Assembly: GCA_029263125.1 (NCBI GenBank)
Contig: JAJCYD010000033.1
Coordinates: forward strand, 124,001 to 188,000
DNA: 64,000 nt
Origin: Solirubrobacteraceae bacterium
GTDB lineage: Bacteria > Actinomycetota > Thermoleophilia > Solirubrobacterales > Solirubrobacteraceae
Direction: 5' to 3'
Below are positions 1 through 8,955 of the stretch, one piece after another (the first letter of the stretch is position 1; each line of letters starts with the position of its first letter). The notes beneath the pieces are model-generated. The model made no database searches. It worked only from the letters and a program-made list of their open reading frames with translations, and was not told where the DNA came from. The position numbers and the translations under genes are program-made.

Positions 1-164
1 TCGTGCGCATGGACGAGGAGCGCGGTCTCGCGCTCTGCGCGGACGACGACGGGAACTCGGAAACGGTAGAAACCGACTTAGTCGCCCCGGTGGCGCCGGG
101 GGATAGGCTCCTGGTACACGCCGGCACGGCGATCGCACGGCTCACCGAGGAGGGCCCCGCATGA
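1..164 (+). CDS. hypC: HypC/HybG-family hydrogenase maturation chaperone, 3' end only
   Basis: Only the C-terminal part is present; the 5' end lies outside the window. The frame ending with the TGA at 162-164 encodes a tail containing VAPGDRLLVHAGTAIARL, the typical HypC ending. HypC escorts the Fe(CN)2CO unit with HypD to the hydrogenase large subunit. Its stop overlaps the hypD ATG (ATGA), so the two are translationally coupled. The N-terminal Met-Cys motif that binds iron cannot be checked here. Confidence 0.85.
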   Translation, partial: VRMDEERGLALCADDDGNSETVETDLVAPVAPGDRLLVHAGTAIARLTEEGPA

Positions 165-1276
165 AGCACGTAGACGAATTCCGCGACCCTGCTCTTGGTC
201 AGGCGCTGGCCGGCGAGATCCTAGGTCTCGTCGAACCCGGCCGCCACTACAAGTTCATGGAGGTCTGCGGCGGGCACACGCACTCGATCTACAAGTTCGG
301 GATCGATGACCTGCTTCCCGCCAACGTCGAGCTCGTACACGGGCCCGGCTGCCCCGTCTGCGTCATCCCGATGGGACGCGTCGACGACGCGATCGCCTTG
401 GCGCACGAGGACAACGTGATCTTCACGTGCTTCGGGGACATGCTGCGCGTCCCGGGCTCCGACGGCACGCTGCTGGACGCCAAGGCCGAAGGTGCCGACA
501 TCCGCATGGTCTACTCGCCGCTGGACGCCCTGCGCATCGCCAAGGCCAATCCCGAACGCGACGTCATCTTCATGGCGATCGGCTTCGAGACCACCGCGCC
601 GTCGACCGCACTGACGCTCAAGCGCGCCAAGACCGAGGGCGTCACGAACTTCTTCTGCATGTGCAACCACGTCACGATCGTGCCGCCGCTGCGCGCGCTG
701 CTGGACTCGCCGGACCTGCGCTTGGACGGCTTCATCGGCCCGGGCCATGTGTCGACGGTCGTCGGCGTCCGCCCGTTCGAGTTCATCCCGGCCGAGTACG
801 GCAAGCCGATCTCCGTCGCCGGCTTCGAGCCGCTGGACGTGCTGCACGCGATCCACATGATCCTCACCCAGCTGAAGGAGGGTCGCTGCGAGGTCGAGAA
901 CCAGTACGCCCGCGTGGTCCCCTACGAGGGCAACCCGCGCGCGCTGAAGGTCATGTCCGAGGTCTTCGAGCTGCGCCCGCACTTCGAGTGGCGGGGCATG
1001 GGATTCATCTCCCAGAGCGGCCTGAAGCTGTCCAAGGCCTACGCCGACCTCGACGCCGAGATCCGTTACTCGGTTCCCGGCGTGCGCGTCGCCGATCCCA
1101 AGGCCTGCCAGTGCGGCGAGGTGCTCAAGGGCGTCATCAAGCCCTGGGAGTGCAAGGTCTTCGGCTCCGGCTGCACGCCCGAGCGCCCGATCGGCACCTG
1201 CATGGTGTCCAGCGAGGGCGCCTGCGCCGCGTACTACAACTACGGGCGCTTTGCCCGCGAGCGCGAGGTCGTCTAA
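161..1276 (+). CDS. hypD: Hydrogenase maturation protein HypD (Fe-S scaffold)
   Basis: The product is 371 residues, the usual HypD length. HypD holds a [4Fe-4S] cluster and, with HypC, assembles the Fe(CN)2CO centre of [NiFe]-hydrogenase in the cytoplasm. Family motifs visible are EVCGGHTHSIYKFG (Cys36), HGPGCPVCV (Cys64, Cys67) and the Cys-rich C-terminal region CQCGEVLKG through GTCMVSSEGACAAYY. The ATG overlaps the hypC stop. hypE begins at the base after its TAA, so the three genes form one unit. Confidence 0.97.
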   Translation: MKHVDEFRDPALGQALAGEILGLVEPGRHYKFMEVCGGHTHSIYKFGIDDLLPANVELVHGPGCPVCVIPMGRVDDAIALAHEDNVIFTCFGDMLRVPGSDGTLLDAKAEGADIRMVYSPLDALRIAKANPERDVIFMAIGFETTAPSTALTLKRAKTEGVTNFFCMCNHVTIVPPLRALLDSPDLRLDGFIGPGHVSTVVGVRPFEFIPAEYGKPISVAGFEPLDVLHAIHMILTQLKEGRCEVENQYARVVPYEGNPRALKVMSEVFELRPHFEWRGMGFISQSGLKLSKAYADLDAEIRYSVPGVRVADPKACQCGEVLKGVIKPWECKVFGSGCTPERPIGTCMVSSEGACAAYYNYGRFAREREVV

Positions 1277-2365
1277 GTGCCGTCGGAGGTCTCAGAGCGC
1301 GAGCAGAAGGTGCTCAACATCATCGAGACCGCGCGCGCCAAGCGCCAGAAGTTCCGCGACACGCAGATCACGATGGCCCATGGTGCCGGCGGCAAGGCGA
1401 CCCAGGGCCTGATCGAGGGCCTGCTGGTCCCGGCGTTCGCCAACGACACGCTCGAGGCGATGGCCGACGCGGGCACCGTCTCGGTCCTGGGTGGCCAGGT
1501 GGCGATGACGACCGACAGCTTCGTCGTCAACCCGATCGACTTTCCCGGCGGCACGATCGGCGAGCTCGCCGTCAACGGCACCGTCAACGACCTCGCGATG
1601 GCCGGAGCACAGCCGCTCGCGCTGACGCTCTCGCTGATCCTCGAGGAGGGTCTGCCGTCCGAGACGCTCAAGTACCAGGTAGCCGCGATCGCCGCAGCCG
1701 CCCAGTCGGCCGGTGTGCCGATCGTCGCCGGTGACACGAAGGTCGTCGAGCGCGGCCAGTGCGACGAGATGTACATCTGCACCACGGGGCTCGGACTGAT
1801 CGACGACCGGGCGAGCCTGTCCCCCGCGGGCCTGAGCCCCGGCGACAAGATCCTCGTGTCCGGGAAGATCGGCGATCACGGCACCGCGATCATGCTCGCG
1901 CGCGGCGAGTTCGAGCTCGACGCCGACATCCGCTCCGACACCCAATGCCTTTGGCCGATGGTCGACAAGCTGCTGCAGGAGGTCGGTCCGTCGCTGCGCT
2001 GCCTGCGCGACGCGACCCGCGGCGGCGTCGCATCGGTCCTCAACGAACTCGCGAGAGCATCGCGTGTAGCCATGATCATCAACGAGGCCACGGTGCCAGT
2101 GCACCCGGCCGTCGCAGGAGCCGCGGAGATCCTCGGGATCGACCCGATGCACGTGGCGAACGAAGGGAAGCTGGTCGCGATCGTCGCCCCTGAGGCGGCG
2201 GACGCTGCGCTGGCCGCGCTGCGGTCAGTGCCGGGCGGCGAAGAAGCCGCGGAAATCGGCGAGTGCAAGACCGAACCCGAAGGCATGGTTCTCATGGCGA
2301 CCGCCTTCGGTGGCAAGCGGGTGATGGATCAACTCGTGGGCGATCCACTACCGCGCATCTGTTAG
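1277..2365 (+). CDS. hypE: Hydrogenase maturation protein HypE (cyanide-ligand synthesis)
   Basis: The product is 362 residues from a GTG start directly abutting the hypD stop. HypE is an ATP-dependent dehydratase of the PurM/AIR-synthase fold; it accepts a carbamoyl group from HypF on its C-terminal Cys and converts it to a thiocyanate. The protein ends in PLPRIC, the required Pro-Arg-Ile-Cys tail with Cys362 as acceptor. The N-terminal AHGAGGKATQGLI segment is the expected nucleotide-binding start. About 20 bp separate it from the small-subunit gene, which has its own strong ribosome site. Confidence 0.97.
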   Translation: MPSEVSEREQKVLNIIETARAKRQKFRDTQITMAHGAGGKATQGLIEGLLVPAFANDTLEAMADAGTVSVLGGQVAMTTDSFVVNPIDFPGGTIGELAVNGTVNDLAMAGAQPLALTLSLILEEGLPSETLKYQVAAIAAAAQSAGVPIVAGDTKVVERGQCDEMYICTTGLGLIDDRASLSPAGLSPGDKILVSGKIGDHGTAIMLARGEFELDADIRSDTQCLWPMVDKLLQEVGPSLRCLRDATRGGVASVLNELARASRVAMIINEATVPVHPAVAGAAEILGIDPMHVANEGKLVAIVAPEAADAALAALRSVPGGEEAAEIGECKTEPEGMVLMATAFGGKRVMDQLVGDPLPRIC

Positions 2366-2385
2366 TCGAACAGGGAGGAGCTCAC

Positions 2386-3447
2386 ATGGCATCAATCGAG
2401 TTCGCACCACGGCAGCAAGAAACGGAGCAGATCACTGCTCACGTCATCTGGATGACCTCAGGCCTCAGCTGCGATGGTGACTCGGTTGCCATGACGTCGG
2501 CAGTCAACCCGAGCCTCGAGGACATCATCACGGGCGCGATTCCGGGCATGCCGAAGGTCGTGGCACATACGCCGGTCCTCGCGTACGAGAACGGCGCGGA
2601 GTTCATGCAGGCCTGGTATGACGCAGAGGCCGGCAAGCTGGATCCGTTTGTTCTGATCGTCGAGGGCTCGCTCCCGAACGAGAAGATCAACGGCGAAGGC
2701 CACTTCGCGGGCATGGGCGTCAACCCGAACGACGGGCAGCCGATCACCACGAACGAGTGGGTCGATCGTCTTGCTCCGAAGGCAGCCGCAGTGGTCGCCC
2801 TCGGAACCTGCGCGACGTACGGCGGCATCCCGGCGATGAAGAACAACCCGACCGGCGCCATGGGCGTCTGTGACTACCTGGGCTGGGGCTGGACCTCGGC
2901 AGCAGGCATTCCGGTCGTCAACATCCCCGGTTGCCCGGCTCAGCCGGACAACACGACGGAGTCGCTGACGGTTCTCGTCATGGCACTGGCCGGCATCACG
3001 CCGATCCCGGAGCTCGACGATCAGCACCGTCTGACGATGCACTTCAGCCGCACCGTCCACGAGGGCTGCAACCGCGCCGCCTTCTACGAGCACGGCAACT
3101 TCGCGACTGAGTACGGCTCGGACCATCGCTGCCTTGTGAAGCTCGGCTGCAAGGGTCCCGTCGTCAAGTGCAACGTGCCGATCCGCGGCTGGCAGAGTGG
3201 TGTCGGCGGGTGCCCGAACGTCGGTGGCATCTGCATGGCGTGCACGATGCCGGGCTTCCCGGACAAGTTCATGCCGTTCATGGACGAGGACAAGAACGCC
3301 AAGGGCTCGACCGCCCTCGCGAAGTTCACCTACGGCCCCGTGCTGAGGTACTTCCGCAACCAGTCGATCAAGAACAAGGGCGACAAAGAGCCTGAGTGGC
3401 GGCACCCGCGTGCCGAGATCACCACCGGCTACCAGAAGCACTGGTAG
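2386..3447 (+). CDS. hhyS: [NiFe]-hydrogenase small subunit, group 1h type
   Basis: The start is the ATG at 2386, preceded by GGGAGGAG; the reading frame stays open upstream but that part overlaps hypE. The product is 353 residues. It carries the three Fe-S clusters that move electrons from the NiFe site. The proximal motif is CDGD (Cys29, Asp32) where most hydrogenases have CxxC; the other proximal ligands are Cys142 and Cys183. Three Cys plus one Asp at this cluster is the known signature of actinobacterial group 1h (former group 5) enzymes that oxidise trace H2 in air. Distal ligands His225, Cys228, Cys249, Cys255 and medial-cluster Cys residues around 262-286 are present. No twin-arginine signal is seen, so the enzyme should stay on the cytoplasmic side. 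Confidence 0.95.
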   Translation: MASIEFAPRQQETEQITAHVIWMTSGLSCDGDSVAMTSAVNPSLEDIITGAIPGMPKVVAHTPVLAYENGAEFMQAWYDAEAGKLDPFVLIVEGSLPNEKINGEGHFAGMGVNPNDGQPITTNEWVDRLAPKAAAVVALGTCATYGGIPAMKNNPTGAMGVCDYLGWGWTSAAGIPVVNIPGCPAQPDNTTESLTVLVMALAGITPIPELDDQHRLTMHFSRTVHEGCNRAAFYEHGNFATEYGSDHRCLVKLGCKGPVVKCNVPIRGWQSGVGGCPNVGGICMACTMPGFPDKFMPFMDEDKNAKGSTALAKFTYGPVLRYFRNQSIKNKGDKEPEWRHPRAEITTGYQKHW

Positions 3448-3459
3448 GAGGAGAGACAC

Positions 3460-5241
3460 ATGGCCACAGCGTATACACCGGCTGCGACGCAGGGCGTCGT
3501 TGTCAAGGAGATGGCGTGGGACCCGATCACACGGATCGTGGGCTCTCTCGGCATCCACACGGAGATCGACTTCACGAACCGTAAGGTCAACAAGTGCTAC
3601 AGCACTTCGATGATCTTCCGTGGATTCGACATCTTCATGAAGGGGATCGATCCGCGTGATACCCACTTCATCACGAGCCGCATCTGCGGCATCTGCGGTG
3701 ACAACCACTGCACCGTTTCGTGCCTGAACCAGAACATGGCCTATGGGGTCAAGCCGCCGAAGCTCGGCGACTATGCCTTCAACCTGGCCGAGACCGCGGA
3801 CTACATGTTCGACCACGCGATCTTCAACGATTGCATGGCCAACGTGGACTTCTGCGAGCAGATGGTCAAGGAGACCAACCCGTCCGTCCTCGCGAAGGCC
3901 GAGAACACCACGGCCCCGCACTGCGACATCCACGGGTACAAGACCATCGCGGACATCATGCGCGCGCTGAACCCGTTCACGGGTTCGTTCTACCTGGAGA
4001 CGCTCGGCGTCGCTCGGTACACGCGTGAGATGTACTGCCTGTTCGGCGGCCGGCACACGCACCCCTCGACGATCCTGCCGGGTGGTTGCAGCGCCGACAT
4101 CACGCACCAGACGATGACGGACTACTACGTCCGCCTCATGCGCTACATGGACTACATCAAGCGCACGGTGCCGATGCACGATGACCTCTATGACTTCTTC
4201 TATGAGGCCATGCCGGGCTACGAGCGGGTCGGCTACCGCGACACGGACATCATCTGCTGGGGCGCGTTCGACGATCCCGAGTACGTGACGTACGACTACA
4301 AGACGATGACCGACTGGGGCCGCAAGCGCTTCATCACCCCTGGTCTGGTCTTCAAGGGCGAGCTGATCACGACCGACCTGGTCGAGATCAACCTGGCGAT
4401 GCGCATCCTGCTGGGCCATTCGTACTTTGACGATTGGGACCAGGAGGAGACGTTCGTCACGAACGATCCGCTCGGCAACCCGGTCGACAAGCGTCACCCG
4501 TGGAACAAGCAGACGCTGCCGAAGCCGCAGAAGCGCGACTTCAACGACAAGTACTCGTGGGTCGCTGCGCCGCGCATGTACGACAAGCGCAACGACATCT
4601 ACGTTGCGACTGACACCGGTGGCGGCCCGTTCGCGCGCAACTGGTGCACGGCGAAGGCCGGCCTGGTCGATCTCGGCTACCTCAAGGCAACGGGTTCCAG
4701 CATCCAGATGGTGCTGCCGAAGTCGCTGAACATGCCCGAGATGGAGCTCGAGTGGAAGATCCCGCCGTGGTCCAACGCCATCGAGCGTGACCGCGCACGT
4801 ACCTACCATCAGCCGATTTCCGCGCTGATCGGTCTGTACAACCTCGAGAAGGCTCTGGTCGAGGTCCGTGCCGGTCGCACGAAGTCGTGGAACAGCTTCA
4901 CGGTGCCGGAGGAGGCAATCTCCTGCGGTTTCCACGAGGCCGCTCGCGGCGTCATCAGCCACCACATGGTCATTCGCGACGGCAAGGTCGCGAACTACCA
5001 GCCGTATCCCCCGACCCCGTGGAACGGGAACCCGCGCGACAAGTTCGGGACCCCGGGACCCTACGAGGACGCTGTCCAGAACACCCCGATCTTCGAGGAG
5101 AACGGGCCGGACAACTTCAAGGGGATCGACATCATGCGCGCTGTGCGCTCCTTCGACCCGTGCCTGCCGTGCGGTGTGCACATGTACACCGGCAAGGGCC
5201 GCGTCAAGAAGGTCCAGCACACGCCGACGGGGATGTGCTGA
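3460..5241 (+). CDS. hhyL: [NiFe]-hydrogenase large subunit, group 1h type
   Basis: The product is 593 residues, starting at an ATG with AGGAGGAG upstream, 12 bp after hhyS. It binds the NiFe(CN)2CO active site. The N-terminal Ni motif is RICGICGDNHC (Cys76, Cys79) and the C-terminal one is DPCLPCGVH (Cys568, Cys571, His574). Nineteen residues follow His574 (MYTGKG through PTGMC), the peptide normally removed by a maturation endopeptidase once nickel is in place; such a protease is encoded at 8333-8953. Length and sequence style match the group 1h partner of the small subunit. Confidence 0.96.
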   Translation: MATAYTPAATQGVVVKEMAWDPITRIVGSLGIHTEIDFTNRKVNKCYSTSMIFRGFDIFMKGIDPRDTHFITSRICGICGDNHCTVSCLNQNMAYGVKPPKLGDYAFNLAETADYMFDHAIFNDCMANVDFCEQMVKETNPSVLAKAENTTAPHCDIHGYKTIADIMRALNPFTGSFYLETLGVARYTREMYCLFGGRHTHPSTILPGGCSADITHQTMTDYYVRLMRYMDYIKRTVPMHDDLYDFFYEAMPGYERVGYRDTDIICWGAFDDPEYVTYDYKTMTDWGRKRFITPGLVFKGELITTDLVEINLAMRILLGHSYFDDWDQEETFVTNDPLGNPVDKRHPWNKQTLPKPQKRDFNDKYSWVAAPRMYDKRNDIYVATDTGGGPFARNWCTAKAGLVDLGYLKATGSSIQMVLPKSLNMPEMELEWKIPPWSNAIERDRARTYHQPISALIGLYNLEKALVEVRAGRTKSWNSFTVPEEAISCGFHEAARGVISHHMVIRDGKVANYQPYPPTPWNGNPRDKFGTPGPYEDAVQNTPIFEENGPDNFKGIDIMRAVRSFDPCLPCGVHMYTGKGRVKKVQHTPTGMC

Positions 5242-5249
5242 GGGCCTAA

Positions 5250-5870
5250 ATGGCAACTCAGCATCAAGCTCCGGAAGAGCTGGTCGAGCGGGTCCAGGAA
5301 CTCCTGGGCTCGCTCGACGAAATTGCCGATCCTGTCGCGCAAGCGCGCGTGCAGGAGTTGGTCGGCACGGTTCTCGAGCTGTACGGAGCTGGTCTGGAGC
5401 GGATCCTCGGCGTCATCACTGACGCCGGGGATCGCGCCATTCCGATCCGCGACGCACTGCTCGATGACGGCATCGTTGCCAGCCTGCTGCTGATCCATGG
5501 CCTGTACCCGGTGCCGCTGGAAGAGCGCGTCACCGAGGCGGTGGAGAGCGTCAGGCCGTTCCTCGCGTCGCATGGTGGCGGCGTGGAGATCCTCGGAATC
5601 GAGGATGGCATCGCGCGTCTGCGTCTTCAGGGCAGCTGCAATGGCTGTCCTGCGTCGGCGTCGACGCTCGAGCACGCGCTGAAGGAAGCGATCGACGAAG
5701 CTGCTCCCGACCTGCTGTCGCTCGAAGTCGAGGGCGCCGTGGGATTGGAGTCTCAGGACGCAGAGAAGTCCTCCCTCGGATTTGCGCTGCCCATGGTGCA
5801 GGCTGGTCCGGCGACGCTGCCGATGGCGGATTCGCCGTACACCGAGTGTCCGTCGGGCGTGGGGAAGTGA
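5250..5870 (+). CDS. NifU C-terminal-domain protein of the hydrogenase operon
   Basis: The product is 206 residues. Residues about 88-165 form a NifU C-terminal domain with GSCNGCPAS (Cys130, Cys133), the CxxC that holds a bridging Fe-S cluster in scaffold proteins. The first 85 residues are helical and do not match NifU. NifU-like proteins are known next to group 1h hydrogenase genes. A role in delivering or repairing Fe-S clusters of the small subunit, or as electron carrier, is inferred from position. It starts 8 bp after hhyL and its stop overlaps the next start (GTGA). Confidence 0.85.
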   Translation: MATQHQAPEELVERVQELLGSLDEIADPVAQARVQELVGTVLELYGAGLERILGVITDAGDRAIPIRDALLDDGIVASLLLIHGLYPVPLEERVTEAVESVRPFLASHGGGVEILGIEDGIARLRLQGSCNGCPASASTLEHALKEAIDEAAPDLLSLEVEGAVGLESQDAEKSSLGFALPMVQAGPATLPMADSPYTECPSGVGK

Positions 5871-6490
5871 GCGGAACCGCTCGCCTCCCGTCCACCCTCG
5901 TTGCTGGCTTGGGCCGCCTCGCGCGGCCCGAGCCCGTTGAGGAGGACGAACGCTGCGAGGTCTGCGGCAGCAAGATCCTCGTAGACCACCGGCATCTGCT
6001 CGAGCTCGAGGAACGGCGCATCCTGTGCGCCTGCGAGCCGTGCATCGCGATGCGCTCGGGCGTGGACAACTACTGCCCGGTCGGAACGCGCACGCTGTGG
6101 CTGGACGACATCGACTTCCCCGACGAGCTGTGGGCGGCCTTCCAGCTGCCGATCGGCCTGGCCTTCTTCCTGAAGTCCTCGGGAACGGGCACCGTCGTCG
6201 CGCTCTACCCGAGCCCGGCCGGTGCGACGGAATCCGAGCTGCACCTGGAGAGCTGGGAAGCGCTCGTCGCACGCAACCCGATCCTCAGCCAACTGGACAC
6301 CGACGGCGAGGCCTTCGTCGTCAACCGCATGACCGAGCCCGCGGAGCACGCGATCGTGCCGATCGACGAGTGCTACCGCCTCGTCGGGCTCATCAAGAGC
6401 AACTGGACCGGCATCTCCGGCGGCAATGCGATCTCCGATGCCGTGCCCCTCTTCTTCGATCACATACGCCGCAAGGCAGGAGTGCAATGA
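5867..6490 (+). CDS. Conserved hydrogenase-associated protein, Cys-rich (DUF5947-like)
   Basis: The product is 207 residues from GTG 5867, which overlaps the previous stop; another GTG at 5846 would add 7 residues. It resembles the DUF5947 proteins found beside group 1h hydrogenases, an assignment made from memory. Near the N-terminus it has CEVCG (Cys30, Cys33), then DHRH (His41, His43), then CACEPC (Cys54, Cys56, Cys59), a pattern suited to binding zinc, an Fe-S cluster or a Rieske-like centre. No membrane segment is seen. The function is unknown; a redox or assembly partner of the hydrogenase is plausible. Confidence 0.82.
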   Translation: MSGTARLPSTLVAGLGRLARPEPVEEDERCEVCGSKILVDHRHLLELEERRILCACEPCIAMRSGVDNYCPVGTRTLWLDDIDFPDELWAAFQLPIGLAFFLKSSGTGTVVALYPSPAGATESELHLESWEALVARNPILSQLDTDGEAFVVNRMTEPAEHAIVPIDECYRLVGLIKSNWTGISGGNAISDAVPLFFDHIRRKAGVQ

Positions 6491-7194
6491 GTACCGACAA
6501 GCCCCCCGCCGCGCCTGCAGCGACCCCGGCTCGCGACCACGGCCCCGAGATCACCCTCGAGGTGCTCGGTGCCGCACACGAGCCGTTCGCCGCGCAGCCC
6601 ACGCTGCGCTTCGAGATGGGCGTGTCCGAGCCTTCGGGTCGCGACATCTACGCGATCTCGCTGACCGCCCAGATCAACTTCGATCCCGCGCGCCGCCAGT
6701 ACGACAACGAGACGCGCGCCGACCTCTACGAGCTCTTCGGCGCGCCGGAGCGCTGGCCGTCGACAACGCGCAGCTTCCTGTGGACGCACTCGAGCACGCT
6801 CGTGCATTCGTTCAAGGACGCGATCACGTTCGGTCTGGCGGTTCCGTGCACCGCCGACCTCGAGGTCGTCGCGGCGCGCTATGTCGCGGCGCTTCCCGAC
6901 GGCGACGTGCCGCTCACCTTCCATTTCACGGGCCGCATCCTGTACGCCGGGCCCAACCGCCAGGTGCAGGTCGTGCACCTGCCGTGGAGCACGTCATGCG
7001 AGTACAAGCTGCCGGTCGCGACGTGGAAGGCGATGATCAAGCATCACCACGGCGAGTCGGGCTTCGCGCTGCTGCACAACGACACACTTGACGGCCTGAA
7101 GAAGTACAAGCGGGCCAAGGGCCTGCACAGCTTCGATGCCTGCGTCGAGGACCTGCTCCAGCGAGTGCCCACAGAAGAGGAGGCGATCGGATGA
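6487..7194 (+). CDS. Conserved hydrogenase-associated protein (DUF6084-like)
   Basis: The product is 235 residues from the ATG at 6487, which overlaps the preceding stop (ATGA). It resembles the DUF6084 family recalled from group 1h hydrogenase loci. The sequence is beta-rich (EITLEVLGAAHEPFAAQPTL, then YAISLTAQINFDPARR), has conserved-looking Trp and Tyr residues (LFGAPERWPSTTRSFLWTHS) and no Cys-rich motif or membrane helix. The function is unknown. Its tight coupling on both sides suggests it is made in step with the hydrogenase, perhaps as a structural or assembly factor. Confidence 0.82.
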   Translation: MSTDKPPAAPAATPARDHGPEITLEVLGAAHEPFAAQPTLRFEMGVSEPSGRDIYAISLTAQINFDPARRQYDNETRADLYELFGAPERWPSTTRSFLWTHSSTLVHSFKDAITFGLAVPCTADLEVVAARYVAALPDGDVPLTFHFTGRILYAGPNRQVQVVHLPWSTSCEYKLPVATWKAMIKHHHGESGFALLHNDTLDGLKKYKRAKGLHSFDACVEDLLQRVPTEEEAIG

Positions 7195-8336
7195 GCAGCT
7201 CCAGCTCCATTGACCCAATCACGCCCGAGAGCCCCTCGAATGTCGGAGCGACATCGACGAAGTCCCACCTCGAGCGGCTCGTGGACTCGCTGCTCTTCGA
7301 GGGGTACGCGCTCTATCCCTACACGCCGGGCGCGACGAAGAACGCGACGCCGACGCCGTTCGGGATCGTCTACCCGCGCGACTACGCCCAGACCCAGACG
7401 CACGCGTTTGACCGCATGCAGATGCAGTTCATCGTCAGCAAGGACGCGGTCGTGACCGGAGAGGTGCGCTTCCTGCAGGCGTCCGGTGAGAAGCACCGCG
7501 CCGTCGAGCGCCGCGTGCAGCTCGGCGTCGCTCCGGCGAAGGTGTCCTTTGACTTCGACGACCTCGAAGGGGTCGCCGATATCGACACCGACATCCTCCC
7601 CGACGGCCGTGGTCGCGTCACGCTGAAGGTCGAGAACACGACTCCGCTGACCGAGGAGGAGTCCACGGGCGATCGCAAGGACGCGCTGCTGAAGAGCATG
7701 CTCTCCACGCACCTGCTGGCTCAGACCGAGGGCGGGGCGATGATCGTCTCCCCGCTGGAGCGCGGGGACGACGGCGTCGCCGGCTGCTGCCAGGTCAACA
7801 CCTGGCCGGTGCTCGCCGCGCCCGGCGATGACGCGATCCTCGCACCGACGATCATGCTGCCTGATCATCCGGAGATCGCGCCGGAATCCGTCAACGACTT
7901 CTTCGACGGCACCGAGATCGAAGAGGCGCTGGTCCTTCACATCCAGGCGCTGTCAGAGCAGGAGCGCGAGGAGATCGCCGCTCAGGATCCCAAGGTGCGC
8001 GAGATGCTCGCCCGCGCGGACGCCACGACGCCCCAGCAGCTCATGGACCTGCACGGCCGCGTGCGCCTGGAGGATCCCCCCGGCGAGCGCGAGGTGACCT
8101 TCGAGGGCGTGACGTACAAGCGCGGCGACAAGGTCATCCTGCACCCGCCGCTGGACGCCGACGTGTACGACAAGATGCTCAACGGTCGCACCGCGACGAT
8201 CCACCGGCTGTTCCTGCGGGTGGACGATCGACTGCATCTCGGCGTCACGATCGACGACGACCCGATGCAGGAGATCCTCGGCGAGAGCGGCCGCTTTCTG
8301 TTCTTCTTCTCCGAAGAGGTCGAGGTGGTGACATGA
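7191..8336 (+). CDS. Conserved hydrogenase-associated protein of unknown function, 381 aa
   Basis: I do not recognise a named family. The ATG overlaps the previous stop, and the 3' end overlaps the protease start. An N-terminal segment (LERLVDSLLFEGYALYPYTP then ATPTPFGIVYP) is followed by a beta-rich middle (QMQFIVSKDAVVTGEVRFLQ), a stretch with GCCQVNTWPV, and a C-terminal part that resembles a small beta-barrel (GVTYKRGDKVILHPP through DDRLHLGVTIDDDP). That last part looks like the HypC/HupH-type accessory folds, a weak impression only. No signal peptide or membrane helix is seen. Position between structural and maturation genes argues for a hydrogenase-specific role. Confidence 0.8.
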   Translation: MSSSSSIDPITPESPSNVGATSTKSHLERLVDSLLFEGYALYPYTPGATKNATPTPFGIVYPRDYAQTQTHAFDRMQMQFIVSKDAVVTGEVRFLQASGEKHRAVERRVQLGVAPAKVSFDFDDLEGVADIDTDILPDGRGRVTLKVENTTPLTEEESTGDRKDALLKSMLSTHLLAQTEGGAMIVSPLERGDDGVAGCCQVNTWPVLAAPGDDAILAPTIMLPDHPEIAPESVNDFFDGTEIEEALVLHIQALSEQEREEIAAQDPKVREMLARADATTPQQLMDLHGRVRLEDPPGEREVTFEGVTYKRGDKVILHPPLDADVYDKMLNGRTATIHRLFLRVDDRLHLGVTIDDDPMQEILGESGRFLFFFSEEVEVVT

Positions 8337-8953
8337 CCGAGGAACGCGCACGCGAGACGACCGAGCCTCCGAAGGACACCTGGCGCCCGCCGGCGCACGA
8401 CGCGCCGCTGGTGACCCACGAAGTCGACGTCTCCAACCGCCCCAAGCAGGTGCTGATCGCCGGCATCGGCAACACCTGGCAGCGCGACGACGGCTTCGGC
8501 AGCGAGGTCGCTCGCAGGCTGGAGGCGCGCGAGATGCCCGAGGGCGTCGCGGTCATCGACTTCGGCACCGGCGGCCTGGACCTGGCCTACCAGGTGATGT
8601 ATGGCTACGACGGTCTGGTCATGATCGACATCAGCCGCCAGGGCGGTTCGCCCGGCACGCTGTATGTCATGGAGATCGACGAGGACGATGTCACGTCCGG
8701 TGTAGAGGACGGCGACGCGCTCAACCCGCATGCGATGGACCCCGAGACCGTCCTGCGCTTCATCAAGCTGACCGGCGGATGGCCCGGAAAGGTCGTCATC
8801 GTCGCCTGCGAGCCGCTGACCGTCGAGGAGATGGGCGTCGGGCTGAGCCCCGTCGTCGAGGAGGCCGTCGACCGCGCCGTCGACCTGGCCCTGGACACGG
8901 CCAAGGAGCTGCTCACCGACGAGGCCTACGCGTCGCTGGACGAGAAGACGTAG
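8333..8953 (+). CDS. Hydrogenase maturation endopeptidase (HyaD/HybD/HoxM family)
   Basis: The product is 206 residues. The core VLIAGIGNTWQRDDGFGSEV (residues 40-59) is the family GIGN-x4-DDGxG motif; its acidic residues bind the nickel of the immature large subunit. GYDGLVMIDISRQGG matches the second conserved segment. These proteases clip the C-terminal tail of the large subunit after nickel insertion, here predicted to be the 19 residues after His574 of HhyL. About 35 extra N-terminal residues precede the core. The start overlaps the preceding stop, and hypA starts 2 bp after its TAG. Confidence 0.92.
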   Translation: MTEERARETTEPPKDTWRPPAHDAPLVTHEVDVSNRPKQVLIAGIGNTWQRDDGFGSEVARRLEAREMPEGVAVIDFGTGGLDLAYQVMYGYDGLVMIDISRQGGSPGTLYVMEIDEDDVTSGVEDGDALNPHAMDPETVLRFIKLTGGWPGKVVIVACEPLTVEEMGVGLSPVVEEAVDRAVDLALDTAKELLTDEAYASLDEKT

Positions 8954-8955
8954 AC

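Noticed and set aside
2458-5256. Very long open frame on the - strand across the hydrogenase subunits
   Set aside because: It is antisense to hhyS/hhyL, rich in Arg/Val/Asp/His as expected for a GC-rich shadow frame, and has no recognisable domain.
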